From assembly GCA_038231215.1 (NCBI GenBank), contig JBBRLS010000002.1:1-64000 (forward strand): a stretch of 64,000 bases of DNA, in the 5' to 3' direction. Positions 7,607-16,548 of this stretch are shown here, piece by piece. Within the stretch, counting starts at the first letter, position 1, and every line of letters begins with the position of its first letter. The stretch comes from Schlegelella_A sp038231215. GTDB taxonomy: Bacteria > Pseudomonadota > Gammaproteobacteria > Burkholderiales > Burkholderiaceae_C. The position numbers were made by a program, and so were the translations under genes. Below the pieces are notes generated by a model. It was not told the origin of the DNA. It made no database searches and worked only from the letters and a program-made list of their open reading frames with translations.

Positions 7607-9778
7607 TCAGGCAACCGGCCGCATGCGGCGCTGGTCGAGTTGCCGGGCGAACTTCTTGTGGCTGCGCTTGGGGATGCGGTGGTCGGCCTTCTTCGCGAAG
7701 TGCCTGACGCCGAGGTCGATCGCCTGGTTCACCTCGGCGGGCTTCTTCGCGTGGCGCAGCAGCTCTTCGATCGTGAGCAGCGTGAGAATGCCGGCGCCGC
7801 CTTCGGGCTCCTGCTTCATCTTCGGGTAGACGAGCTGCTTGAGGATGTTGTCGGCAAAGGTGTGCGCGCGCAGCGCCTCGGCCACCGCGTCGGCGGCGTC
7901 CATGGTCGGGCTCTTCTTGCCGCCGTTGCGATTGATGCGCCGCGCCGCTTCGAGCATAAGGTCGAGATCGAGCTTCTTGTTCAGCTCGCGGCCCACGTAG
8001 GCCTGGAACTGCGGCTCGGCACCGGCCAGCTTGTCGAGCTCGTCGAGCGCCATCGAGACGTCCTTGGTCTGCAGCGCGTCGGCCGCGCGGCCGCCACCGG
8101 CGAGTGCCTTCTTCACGCCCGCCTGCAGCTTGGCGACCATCTCGGCGACGTGCTCGCGAAAGGTGACCGCCGCCTTGGCGCCGGCGTAGTTGCCGGCGGC
8201 CAGCGTCTTCAGCTCGTCGAGCGGGATCGAGACGAACATCTCCGCATCGCTCTTGAACTCGTGCTTGCGCGACTTGCCGTCTTCCTTGATCTGCTTCTTG
8301 GTCTCGGCTTCGGTCTTGGCGCGGAGGTCGTCGCGAACCGCCTTCGGCGGGTTGAAGTTGAGCGTGCCGCCGCCCATGCCACGCATGTCGTACGGCCCTT
8401 TCTTGCCGGTCTTCGGATCGACGTAGTCGCAGACCAGCGGCACGACGACGATCTCGCCCGGCTTGTCGGCGGCCGACTTGTTCTTGGCGTACTCGGCGCC
8501 CGCGTTGTTGCTTCCGGTGAACCAGTCCATGAGGCGCGATTTCAGCCCCTGCGCCGGATTGACGCGGCCCTTCACGATCTTGCCGGCGTCGCCGTCGGGG
8601 TCGTCGAAGAGGAAGGTGACGCCGCGCTTTTCGGGGAGCGGATCGAGGTCGCGCTCGTTGCCGATGCTCGACGAGGTGGGCGTGTTGTTCATCACGCCGC
8701 CGTCGATGAATGTGACGGTGAGGCCGCTCGACAGCTTGATCTCGATCGGCTTGAACGCGCCCGGGAAGGAGGCCGAGGCGTGCACCGCCACCGCGACTTC
8801 GAGGTCGGGCTCGGTGTCGGCGTCGAAGACGTAGAGCTGGCCTTCCTCGTTGCCGCCCTTCATCTTCTTCGCCTTGGCGGGCTTTTCTTCCTTGCCGGCC
8901 TTCTTCGCTTCGGCCCGTTTGGCTCCATCCTTCTTCTGCGCCTCGAAGTCCTGCTTCTCGCTCGTCTTCTCGGTGGTGTAGGTGCCCGTCATCACCACTT
9001 CCTTGATGTCGGGGATGAACTTCGAGAGCGTGCGGTAGTCGCCGAAGGTCGGGCCGGCCTTGTTGCTCGACAAGCGCTCGACGATCTTCAGCACCTCGGG
9101 CGCGGGCGGCTTGCTTTCCTGGCCGCACTTTACGGTGTACTCGCTCATGCGCTTGCGCAGCGTCTCGTCGAGCACGTCGCGCACGATGTCCTCGAGGCCC
9201 TTGCCGGTGAGCGGGCTGAGGTCGTTGGTGAGCAGCTTGTTCTTCATCGCCCGCGCGAGCAGGCCCTTCTTGGTGCCGCCGGTGCCCTCGGTGATCGCGT
9301 CGGTGGTCGAGTCGGCGTCGGCGACCTTGAGGAATTCATCGGGCTTGATGCCGGCGGCGACGAGCGCCGCGGTCATCGAGCCGACCGAGGCGCCGGCGAT
9401 CTTGGTCGCGTCTTTCAGCACGCCGCTTTCGTAGAGCGCCTTGACGGCGCCGGGCAGCGCCGTGCCCTTGCCGCCGCCGCCCGAGAAGGTGATCTCGGCC
9501 ACCTTCGGCGGCGGCGCGGTGTAGACGATGCGGCCGTCGGCGCGCTTGCCCACTTCGATCTTCTTGCCGCCTTCGCCGTCGAACTCCTGCGGCGGCGTCG
9601 GCATCTGCGGCGGCGGCGCGATGACGGCGTTGGAGCGCGGTCGACCCTGGCCGATGAGTGCCGGTGGGCGGGCGTCGGGGATCTGCTGCGTCACCGGCTC
9701 GAAGCGGACCTGTTTGCGCGGCGCAACGGGGTTGGCACCGCCTGAAGACTTGAGACCGAGGACGGAGAGCAGACCCAT
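7607..9778 (-). CDS. Large patatin-like phospholipase, ExoU-like effector candidate
   Basis: 723 residues without a signal peptide. All three patatin motifs are intact: the oxyanion loop GGGGKG (residues 100-105), the nucleophile elbow Gly129-Ala-Ser131-Val-Gly133, and Asp359-Gly-Gly in FIDGGVMNN. Patatins are Ser/Asp-dyad lipid acyl hydrolases. The ~95-residue Pro-rich N-terminus, a ~225-residue Ser-to-Asp spacing and a long (~360-residue) C-terminal extension resemble ExoU more than housekeeping RssA-type patatins. A Lys/Ala-rich charged insert lies around residues 275-310. The probable chaperone gene follows directly. The N-terminus (GLLSVLGLKS) resembles that of the protein encoded at 1165-2655. 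An alternative is an intracellular lipase in a defence role. Confidence 0.85.
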   Translation of the reverse strand: MGLLSVLGLKSSGGANPVAPRKQVRFEPVTQQIPDARPPALIGQGRPRSNAVIAPPPQMPTPPQEFDGEGGKKIEVGKRADGRIVYTAPPPKVAEITFSGGGGKGTALPGAVKALYESGVLKDATKIAGASVGSMTAALVAAGIKPDEFLKVADADSTTDAITEGTGGTKKGLLARAMKNKLLTNDLSPLTGKGLEDIVRDVLDETLRKRMSEYTVKCGQESKPPAPEVLKIVERLSSNKAGPTFGDYRTLSKFIPDIKEVVMTGTYTTEKTSEKQDFEAQKKDGAKRAEAKKAGKEEKPAKAKKMKGGNEEGQLYVFDADTEPDLEVAVAVHASASFPGAFKPIEIKLSSGLTVTFIDGGVMNNTPTSSSIGNERDLDPLPEKRGVTFLFDDPDGDAGKIVKGRVNPAQGLKSRLMDWFTGSNNAGAEYAKNKSAADKPGEIVVVPLVCDYVDPKTGKKGPYDMRGMGGGTLNFNPPKAVRDDLRAKTEAETKKQIKEDGKSRKHEFKSDAEMFVSIPLDELKTLAAGNYAGAKAAVTFREHVAEMVAKLQAGVKKALAGGGRAADALQTKDVSMALDELDKLAGAEPQFQAYVGRELNKKLDLDLMLEAARRINRNGGKKSPTMDAADAVAEALRAHTFADNILKQLVYPKMKQEPEGGAGILTLLTIEELLRHAKKPAEVNQAIDLGVRHFAKKADHRIPKRSHKKFARQLDQRRMRPVA

Positions 9779-9798
9779 GGTTTCCTCGCTTCAGCGCA

Positions 9799-9815
9799 CG
9801 CCGCGAGGCGCGGCG
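9799..9815. terminator. Short GC hairpin upstream of the patatin gene
   Basis: CGCCGCG / CGCGGCG stem with an AGG loop, after the penicillin-acylase gene and before the patatin gene on the same strand. It may terminate the former or form part of the leader of the latter. Confidence 0.3.
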
Positions 9816-9877
9816 CGAGGTTGTCGATGCGTGGCGATGCTATCGGGGCGAGACGACCGCGGCAAGGCGACGGCGTT

Positions 9878-12328
9878 CTATCGCGGCACGAACGTGAGCG
9901 TGTGCGCCGCTGCGCCTGGCAGTAGCGGCATCGCCCGCCCCGCCACCCAGTCCGAGTGACCGCCGAGAAAGTTCGGGCTGAGCGGATGGCCGCTCTGCCC
10001 ACCCGGCATGTTGAACACGCCGCTCGCTTCTTGTCCCGGCGAGACGACCAACCGCTCCGACTGGCCGAAGTCCGGCGCTGCGACGCGCGGCATGTGGCTG
10101 TCGCCGGGCATCGGCTCGGCCGGCGCGGCGAGCCAGCGCGATCCGAGCGGCAGCGCCGCGGCCATCGGATGAACGATGTGCGTTGTGTTGCGTCGGCCCC
10201 AGGTCGCCTCGGCGAGCGGCTTGCCGTCCTTCTCGAGATCGGCGATCGCGTCGTCGATGGCGGCGAGTTGCACGGCCTGCCAGTTGGCGCTGCCCGCAGG
10301 CAACCAGGCGGGCGGCTTCTCGTCGAGCAGGCGCGCGACGACGGCCGGCCAGCGCGCCGTGGCGCGTGAAAAGCTGGCCTGCTTGTCGGCCGCGCGCATC
10401 TCCTCGTCGACGCTGCCGAACAGACGCTGGTAAAGGCCCGAGACATAGGCGCGGGTCAGCCGGTAGGCGACCGAGTCGACGCTGGCGCGGCCGGTCCAGG
10501 TGCTTTCGAGCAGGCGCTTGAACTCGTCGCGCTTCGGATGCGCGGCGGCGTCGCTGTCGCCGGCCAACGCTTGCAGCGCGCGGTCGCGCCACGGGGCGAG
10601 ATAGAGGGCGCGGTCGTCGAGGCCGACGCCATACACGCCCGTTTCGTCGGCGCCGCTGCCGAGCGCCGCGACGTCGTCACGCACCTGGCGCTGCCTCGCG
10701 CCGAGGTCGACGCCGCCGTCGCCGATGGCGGTGTGGCCGGCGCCGGCAAGCTGGCGCGCGTTGGCGGTGGCGAGCTGGCCCGACGAAGGGTCCATCACGC
10801 TCGGGTGGCGCGCGGGCGAGGCCAGCGCGGTCCAGGTGTGCGAAGCGGCCGACGCCGCCGGCGCCGGAAAGGTCGAGGCCCACGTCGCCTCGCGACCCGG
10901 CAGCGCGCCGGCGATGGTCCAGCCGATGTGGCCGGCGGCGTCGCCGGCCACCAGGTTTTGCGCCGGGAAGCCGGCGCGCTGCGCGATAGCCAGTGCTTCG
11001 CTGACGCTCGTCGCGTTGTCGAGCCCGAGCGGCGCGAGGTTGATGGCGCCCGGGTCGTGCGCGACCCAGTGCACTGCGTAGCGCTTGCCACCCCGTTCCC
11101 ATACCGGGCCGAACGCCGTCTCCTGCACGCGCAGCATCTCGTCGTCGCCATGGGCCACGGCGATGCGCTCGTCGACGTTGCGCAGCAGCCCCCAGCCGTC
11201 GGCCGGCGCGCCCGCCATGCCGGCCGGCATGCGGTAGCGCGTCGCGTCCTTCGGGTCGAGCTCGAGCTCGAGCAGGTCGAGGTAGGCGCCGTAGCTGTTG
11301 GTGAGTCCCCAGGCCACCTGGCCGTTGCTGCCGACGACGATGGCCGGCGTTCCGGGAAGCGTCACACCGACGATGCGGCGCAACGGTGCGCCCGCCGTCT
11401 CGATCTCGATCACTGCGCGGTACCAGAGGTGCGGGAGGCGCAAGGCGAGGTGCATGTCGTTGGCGACGATCGCCGCGCCGCTCTTGCTGCGCGAGCCGGC
11501 GACGACCCAGTTGTTGCTGCCGACCTCGGCGTTGCCGATGTCCTCGAGCGTCGCCGTCGCGACCTTGGTCTTGGCCGGCTTGCCGAACCAGGCGGGCGGC
11601 TCGGCCGGCAACGGTGCAGCGGCTTCGTCGACGGTCGCCGCGTCGAGTGGCGCGTCGTAGGCGCTCGATGTCGGCAGCAGAAACGCGAGCTGCTGCGGCG
11701 AGGTGCCGTGGTCGCGCAGCCAGCCGCGCGAAAAGACGTGATGGACCTGGTTGTCCTGCAGATCGAAGTACATCGCCCAGACGACGAGCAGCGTGTCTTC
11801 GGCGCGCCAGGGCCGCGGCGTGGCGCGCAGCACGCCGTACTCGAACGGGCGTGCGCCCAGCGAGTCGAGGCCGGCATTGACGCCGGCCGCATAGCGATCG
11901 AGCACCGCGCGCTCGCTCTCGTTCATGGCGGCCAAGGCCGGGCCGGCGCGCACGCCGAAGCGATGCAGGCGACGCTCGCGGTCGACCGGCAGCAGCGCCT
12001 TGCCGAGCAGTGCCGAGAGCTCGCCGCTGGCGGCGCGGCGCAGCAGGTCCATCTGGAAGAAGCGCTCCTGCGCATGCACGTAGCCGGTGGCAAAGGCGAT
12101 GTCGTTGCGGTCGCTGCCGTGCAGCGTCGCCACGCCCTGCGCATCGCGCGTCACCGAGACCGGGCCGCGCAGGCCGGCGACCGTCACCTGGCCGTCGAGC
12201 GTGGGCAGGCTGGCGCGCATGAAGGCATAGACGCCGATGGCGGTCGCGACCGCCAGCGCGACGACAAGCCATGCAAAGCCGGCGACGATGCGGCGCGCGC
12301 GCATGCGCTTGATCGTCGTCGGTTTCAT
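9878..12328 (-). CDS. Penicillin acylase family Ntn hydrolase
   Basis: 816 residues. One N-terminal membrane segment or uncleaved signal (about residues 14-34) is followed by an alpha-subunit region with the family segment ATGYVHAQERFFQMDLLRR. The autocatalytic junction is at Gly270|Ser271 in EVGSNNW; Ser271 would become the N-terminal nucleophile of the beta subunit. Members hydrolyse amide bonds (beta-lactam side chains, acyl-homoserine lactones, aculeacin-type lipopeptides). Acylated-homoserine-lactone or lipopeptide turnover is plausible but not shown. The ATG has GAGG 7 bases upstream. It is divergent from the nucleotidyltransferase gene across 69 bp. Confidence 0.92.
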   Translation of the reverse strand: MKPTTIKRMRARRIVAGFAWLVVALAVATAIGVYAFMRASLPTLDGQVTVAGLRGPVSVTRDAQGVATLHGSDRNDIAFATGYVHAQERFFQMDLLRRAASGELSALLGKALLPVDRERRLHRFGVRAGPALAAMNESERAVLDRYAAGVNAGLDSLGARPFEYGVLRATPRPWRAEDTLLVVWAMYFDLQDNQVHHVFSRGWLRDHGTSPQQLAFLLPTSSAYDAPLDAATVDEAAAPLPAEPPAWFGKPAKTKVATATLEDIGNAEVGSNNWVVAGSRSKSGAAIVANDMHLALRLPHLWYRAVIEIETAGAPLRRIVGVTLPGTPAIVVGSNGQVAWGLTNSYGAYLDLLELELDPKDATRYRMPAGMAGAPADGWGLLRNVDERIAVAHGDDEMLRVQETAFGPVWERGGKRYAVHWVAHDPGAINLAPLGLDNATSVSEALAIAQRAGFPAQNLVAGDAAGHIGWTIAGALPGREATWASTFPAPAASAASHTWTALASPARHPSVMDPSSGQLATANARQLAGAGHTAIGDGGVDLGARQRQVRDDVAALGSGADETGVYGVGLDDRALYLAPWRDRALQALAGDSDAAAHPKRDEFKRLLESTWTGRASVDSVAYRLTRAYVSGLYQRLFGSVDEEMRAADKQASFSRATARWPAVVARLLDEKPPAWLPAGSANWQAVQLAAIDDAIADLEKDGKPLAEATWGRRNTTHIVHPMAAALPLGSRWLAAPAEPMPGDSHMPRVAAPDFGQSERLVVSPGQEASGVFNMPGGQSGHPLSPNFLGGHSDWVAGRAMPLLPGAAAHTLTFVPR

Positions 12329-12397
12329 CGGCGTCCTCGGGGTCGAAGTCGGGCAAGTCTAGCGACCTCGCTTGCGGTGGCCGTATTCTTCAGCGCC

Positions 12398-13183
12398 ATG
12401 AACACCGTGACCCGCGCACAGCTCGTCGCCTTGCTACGGCAATCGCTTGAACAAGTCGATGCGGTCGATGCGGCTTGGGAAGGCGGCAGCGCCGCCTTCG
12501 GAAGCGACGACGCGCTCTCGGATGTCGACGCCGTCGCGGTCGTTGCCGATGAAGCCATCGACAGCACGTTCGCGCAGGTGGAGGCGGCGCTGCACGAGCT
12601 GTCGCCCGTGACCTTGCGCTACGACGTGCCGGGCACGCCGGGCTACACGCAGAGGTTCTACCGGCTGCGCGACGCCGGCGAGTTTCTGGTCGTCGACTTC
12701 GTCCTGTTCCGTCGCAGCGATCCCCTGCTGTTTCGCGAAGTCGAGTTGCACGGTCGCGCCCGGACGTGGTTCGATCGGCGCGGCATCCTCGTCGAGTCGC
12801 ATCTCGATGGCGCGGTCGACATGGCGCAAGCCCGGGCGCGCGTGCCCGTGCTCGCGGCGGCCTTCGCCATGTTCCAGCACATCGTCACGAAGGAGCGGAT
12901 GCGCGGCCGCGCCGTCGAGGCGCTGACTTTCTACCAGGCGATGACGCTGCGCCCGCTGGTCGAAGCACTGCGCCTGCTGCATTGCCCACAGCGACGCATC
13001 TTCGGCCTGCGCTACCTGGCGCGCGATCTGCCGCCGGAGGTTTGCGCGCGCATCGAGGCGCTCGCCTTCGTGCGCGACCTCGACGACCTGGCGGCCAAGC
13101 ACGACGAGGCGCGCCGCTGGTTCGAGCCCTGCATCGCGCGGCTGCAGCTTCTCGGGCCCGGCAGTGGCTTGCCCGACGACTGA
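12398..13183 (+). CDS. Nucleotidyltransferase-domain protein
   Basis: 261 residues. The Pol-beta-type nucleotidyltransferase signature Gly29-Gly30-Ser31 ... Asp42-x-Asp44 (GGSAAFGSDDALSDVD) is followed by a region resembling minimal or antibiotic-type nucleotidyltransferases, then an all-helical C-terminal half from about residue 150. Such enzymes transfer a nucleotide to a small molecule or protein hydroxyl; the acceptor is unknown. The third catalytic acid is probably the Asp in FLVVDFVLF. It lies 41 bp upstream of the epoxide hydrolase gene on the same strand and may share its transcript. Confidence 0.8.
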   Translation: MNTVTRAQLVALLRQSLEQVDAVDAAWEGGSAAFGSDDALSDVDAVAVVADEAIDSTFAQVEAALHELSPVTLRYDVPGTPGYTQRFYRLRDAGEFLVVDFVLFRRSDPLLFREVELHGRARTWFDRRGILVESHLDGAVDMAQARARVPVLAAAFAMFQHIVTKERMRGRAVEALTFYQAMTLRPLVEALRLLHCPQRRIFGLRYLARDLPPEVCARIEALAFVRDLDDLAAKHDEARRWFEPCIARLQLLGPGSGLPDD

Positions 13184-13224
13184 GCGCCGAGAATGAGGCG
13201 TCGACACGCAGGAGATTCTTGGCC

Positions 13225-14391
13225 ATGAGCCCATCGCCGCAAGCCTTCGAACTGCACGTCGCCGACGCCGCGATCGCCGACCTGCGCGAGCGCCTGGCGC
13301 GCACGCGGTTTCCCGATCAGGCACCCGGCGAACCGTGGGCCTATGGCACCGACGTCGCCTATCTGCAAGGTCTGGTCGAGCACTGGCGCACGGGCTTCGA
13401 CTGGCGCGCGCAGGAAGCGCGCCTCAACACGTTCCCGCAGTGGACCGTGCCGCTGCACGGCATCGAGCTGCACTACCTGCACGTCGAAGGCAAGGGGCCG
13501 CGCCCGTTCCCGCTCTTGCTCTCGCATGGCTGGCCGGGCTCGGTCTTCGAGTTCCTGGACATCATTCCGCGCCTCACCGACCCGGCTCGCTTCGGCGGCG
13601 ATCCGGCCGATGCGTTCACGGTCGTTGCGCCTTCGTTGCCGGGTTACGGCTTGTCGTTCAAGCCGGGTCAGGACCGCTTCGGTCTCGAAGCGATCGCCGA
13701 TTGCCTTGCCGAGTTGATGACGGGCGTGCTCGGCTACGAGCGCTTCGCCGCGCAGGGCGGAGACTGGGGCGCCTTCGTCACCTCGCGCCTCGGCGCCGTG
13801 CATGCCGACAAGCTCGTCGGCATCCACCTCAACCTGCTCGCCGTGAGTCGCGATCCGAAGGCGCTCGGCAATCCGACCCGCGAGGAGAAGAATTTTCTCG
13901 GCGAGCTCGCGACCTGGCTCAAGGAAGAGACGGGCTACCAGTGGATCCAGGGCACGCGGCCGCAGACGCTCGCCTTCGGCCTCACCGATTCGCCGGCGGG
14001 CCTGGCCGCATGGATCGTCGAGAAGTTCAGGCGTTGGTCCGATTGTGGCGGCGACGTCGAGAGCGTCTTCACGCGCGATCACCTGCTCGCCAACATCGGC
14101 CTCTACTGGTTCACGGGCGCCATCGGCTCGTCGTTCTGGCCGTACTACGCGCGCATGCACGGGCCGTGGCCGATCGAGCCCGGCGGCGTCGGCGTGCCGA
14201 TGGGCTACGCTGCGTTTCCACGCGAGATCGTGCGCCCGCCGCGCTCGGTGGCCGAGCGCTGGTACACCGACATCCGCCGCTGGACCGACATGCCGGCGGG
14301 CGGCCACTTCGCGGCGATGGAGCAACCGGAAGCGCTGGCGCGGGAGATCGTCGAGTTCTTTCGTCCGTTGCGTCCGCACGCCGCCGCGTGA
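13225..14391 (+). CDS. Epoxide hydrolase (EHN-domain alpha/beta hydrolase)
   Basis: 388 residues. The N-terminal ~110 residues (FELHVADAAIADLRERL..., DWRAQEARLNTFPQ) are the EHN domain of microsomal-type epoxide hydrolases. The core has HGWPGS (oxyanion loop), nucleophile Asp180 in QGGDWGAF and His361 in GGHFAAMEQP. The expected reaction is epoxide plus water to vicinal diol. The start at 13225 has AGGAG 11 bases upstream; earlier in-frame codons lie inside the nucleotidyltransferase gene. Its TGA overlaps the GTG start of the next gene (GTGA), so the two are translationally coupled. Confidence 0.93.
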   Translation: MSPSPQAFELHVADAAIADLRERLARTRFPDQAPGEPWAYGTDVAYLQGLVEHWRTGFDWRAQEARLNTFPQWTVPLHGIELHYLHVEGKGPRPFPLLLSHGWPGSVFEFLDIIPRLTDPARFGGDPADAFTVVAPSLPGYGLSFKPGQDRFGLEAIADCLAELMTGVLGYERFAAQGGDWGAFVTSRLGAVHADKLVGIHLNLLAVSRDPKALGNPTREEKNFLGELATWLKEETGYQWIQGTRPQTLAFGLTDSPAGLAAWIVEKFRRWSDCGGDVESVFTRDHLLANIGLYWFTGAIGSSFWPYYARMHGPWPIEPGGVGVPMGYAAFPREIVRPPRSVAERWYTDIRRWTDMPAGGHFAAMEQPEALAREIVEFFRPLRPHAAA

Positions 14392-15395
14392 ACGAGCGCT
14401 CGCCGCAGCCGCGCCGAGTCTTCGCCCTCGGCGCCACCGGCACGATCGGCCTCGCGACGGTACGCGGGCTCGTGCGCCGCGGCCACGAGGTCGTGTGCCT
14501 GGTGCGGCCGCGCGCCGGCGTCGGCGCATCGCTCTCGCCCGACGACAGCGCGCGACTGTTGGACGGCGCGACCGTGCGCGTCGGCGACGTGACCGACCCG
14601 GCATCGCTGGCGCGCGACGCCTTTCGTGGCGAGCGCTTCGACGCGCTCGTGTCCTGCCTCGCCTCGCGAACCGGCGCGCCGCGCGATGCCTGGGCCATCG
14701 ATCATCAGGCGCATGTGCATGCGCTCGCGGCGGCGCAGAAGGCCGGCGTCTCGCAGGTCGTGCAGCTCTCGGCGATCTGCGTGCAAAAGCCGCTGCTCGC
14801 CTTTCAGCACGCCAAGCTCGCGTTCGAGAGAGTGCTCGTCGAGTCGGGCGTGGCCTGGTCCATCGTGCGGCCGACCGCATTCTTCAAATCGCTCTCGGGC
14901 CAGGTCGAGCGTGTGAAGCAGGGCAAGCCCTTTCTCGTGTTCGGCGACGGCATGCTCACCGCGTGCAAGCCGATCAGCGACGACGACCTGGCCGCCTATC
15001 TGGCCGACTGTCTCGACGACGCGAGCCGGCGCAACCGCGTGCTGCCGATCGGTGGCCCCGGCCCGGCCATCACGCCACGCGAGCAGGGCGAGCGCCTGTT
15101 CGCGCTGCTCGGGCGCGAGCCGCGCTTTCGTCATGTGCCCGTCGCGATGCTCGATGCGATCGTCGGCGTGCTCGGCACGGCAGGGCGCGTGCTGCCGGCT
15201 CTCGCGGCGAAGGCCGAGCTGGCGCGCATCGGTCGCTACTACGCCACCGAATCGATGCTCGTGCTCGACCCGAAGACCGGCCGCTACGACGCAAATGCCA
15301 CGCCCTCGACGGGCACCGACACGCTGTTCGACTACTACGCTCGTCTGGTGAGCGGCGCCGCTCGCGTCGAGCGCGGCGACCACGCCGTGTTCTGA
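14388..15395 (+). CDS. bciA: Divinyl chlorophyllide a 8-vinyl-reductase family protein (BciA/DVR type)
   Basis: 335 residues. Rossmann motif GATGTIG at 15-21. The second half carries segments typical of the plant/green-sulfur-bacterial DVR/BciA family: RPTAFFKSLSGQVE, FGDGMLTACKPISDDDLA, LPIGGPGPAITPREQGE and RIGRYYATESMLVLDPKTG. BciA uses NADPH to reduce the C8 vinyl group of divinyl chlorophyllide during (bacterio)chlorophyll synthesis. The start is a GTG overlapping the epoxide hydrolase stop codon. No other photosynthesis gene is in the window, so either the host has a distant photosynthesis cluster or this homologue acts on another substrate. Confidence is high for the family, moderate for the exact function. 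Confidence 0.78.
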   Translation: MNERSPQPRRVFALGATGTIGLATVRGLVRRGHEVVCLVRPRAGVGASLSPDDSARLLDGATVRVGDVTDPASLARDAFRGERFDALVSCLASRTGAPRDAWAIDHQAHVHALAAAQKAGVSQVVQLSAICVQKPLLAFQHAKLAFERVLVESGVAWSIVRPTAFFKSLSGQVERVKQGKPFLVFGDGMLTACKPISDDDLAAYLADCLDDASRRNRVLPIGGPGPAITPREQGERLFALLGREPRFRHVPVAMLDAIVGVLGTAGRVLPALAAKAELARIGRYYATESMLVLDPKTGRYDANATPSTGTDTLFDYYARLVSGAARVERGDHAVF

Positions 15396-15404
15396 GCGTG
15401 GCTC

Positions 15405-16523
15405 TCAGACGCCGAGCCGCCGCCGCACCTCGGCGGCGATCGCCAGGCTGGCCGTCAGCCCCGGCGATTCGATGCCGAACAGGTTCATCAGGCCGGTCAC
15501 GCCATGCGCTTCCGGCCCTTGCAGCATGAAGTCGCGCGCCGCCTCGCCGGGCCCCTGCAGCTTGGGCCGCACGCCGCTGTAGGCGGGTGCCAGCGACCCA
15601 TCGGGCAGGCCCGGCCAGTAGCGCCGGATCGCGGCGTAGAAGAGCGCGCTGCGCGCGGGGTCGACGGCGTAGTCGATGGCCTCGGGCGAGTCGGCGGCGA
15701 GCCACTCGACGTCGGGCCCGAAGCGCGCCTGGCTGGCGAGGTCGAGCGTCAGGTGCACGCCGAGCCCGCCCGGCTCGGGCACCGGGTAGACGAGGCGCGT
15801 GAACGGCGAGCGGCCGGTCAGTGCGTAGTAGTTGCCCTTGGCGAACCAGCCGCGCGGAACCTGCGAGGAAGGCAGTCCGGTGATGCGTGTGGCGACTGCC
15901 TGGGCATGCAGGCCGGTGGCGTTGACGAGCACGCCCGCTTCGATTTCGAGCGGCGCTTCACCGCCGACGTGCAGCACGAAGCCTTCGTCGCGAACGACGG
16001 CGCCTTCGAGCGGCGAGCGCAGCACGAGGCTGCCGCCGGCGCGCTCGAGGTCGCCGAGGTACGCAAGCATCAGGGCGTGGCTGTCGATGATGCCGGTCAC
16101 CGTCGAAAGCAGTGCCGCCTCGCCGTGCAAGGCTGGCTCGAGCGCGCGCATCTCGGCGCCGCTCAGCCAGCGCAAGCCTTCGACGCCGTTGGCGCTGGCG
16201 CGTTGCTCGATCGCACGAAGCGACTCGACCTGCGCGGGTGTTGCCGCGACGACGAGCTTGCCGCAGCGACGATGGCCGACGCCGTGCGCTTCGCAGTACG
16301 GATAAAGCAGGCGCCGGCCGGCGACGCAGAGTTGCGCCTTCAGCGAGGTCGGCGCGTCGTAGAGGCCGGCATGGATCACTTCACTGTTGCGCGAGCTGAT
16401 GCCGTTGCCGATGCCCGACCCGGTTTCGAGGACGATCGTCTCGAGCCCGTGCAGTGCGAGCTCGCGGGCGACCGCCAGGCCGACCACGCCGGCGCCCACC
16501 ACCACCGCATCGACGCGGTCCAC
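15405..16523 (-). CDS. FAD-dependent hydroxyacid oxidase (LhgO-like, DAO family)
   Basis: 372 residues. N-terminal FAD-binding VVGAGVVGLAVARELA and the ISSRNSEVIHAGLY segment are characteristic of L-2-hydroxyglutarate oxidase/dehydrogenase and close relatives. A C-terminal GVRPKLQGP ... FGIESPGLTASLAIA segment completes the DAO fold. The expected role is oxidation of a 2-hydroxyacid to a 2-oxoacid, with electrons passed to oxygen or quinone. The GTG start has GGAAGGG about 6 bases upstream. It follows the class II aldolase gene by 25 bp on the same strand, suggesting a shared catabolic role, and converges with the bciA-like gene across only 9 bp. Confidence 0.87.
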   Translation of the reverse strand: MDRVDAVVVGAGVVGLAVARELALHGLETIVLETGSGIGNGISSRNSEVIHAGLYDAPTSLKAQLCVAGRRLLYPYCEAHGVGHRRCGKLVVAATPAQVESLRAIEQRASANGVEGLRWLSGAEMRALEPALHGEAALLSTVTGIIDSHALMLAYLGDLERAGGSLVLRSPLEGAVVRDEGFVLHVGGEAPLEIEAGVLVNATGLHAQAVATRITGLPSSQVPRGWFAKGNYYALTGRSPFTRLVYPVPEPGGLGVHLTLDLASQARFGPDVEWLAADSPEAIDYAVDPARSALFYAAIRRYWPGLPDGSLAPAYSGVRPKLQGPGEAARDFMLQGPEAHGVTGLMNLFGIESPGLTASLAIAAEVRRRLGV

Positions 16524-16548
16524 GCGAGACCCTTCCTGGCCCGCCTCC

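Noticed and set aside
7640..9745. 701-codon open frame on the + strand
   Set aside because: Lies wholly antisense to the patatin gene, whose three catalytic motifs identify the coding strand.
7143..9778. Type III secretion locus
   Set aside because: Only an effector/chaperone-like pair is present. No ring, ATPase, needle or translocon gene occurs in the window, so no secretion system is annotated.
10538..12397. Upstream extension of the nucleotidyltransferase frame
   Set aside because: Antisense to the penicillin-acylase gene. The nucleotidyltransferase itself is complete from the ATG at 12398.
15396..15404. Gene-free gap hiding a small RNA or terminator
   Set aside because: Nine bases between convergent stop codons; too short for any independent element.
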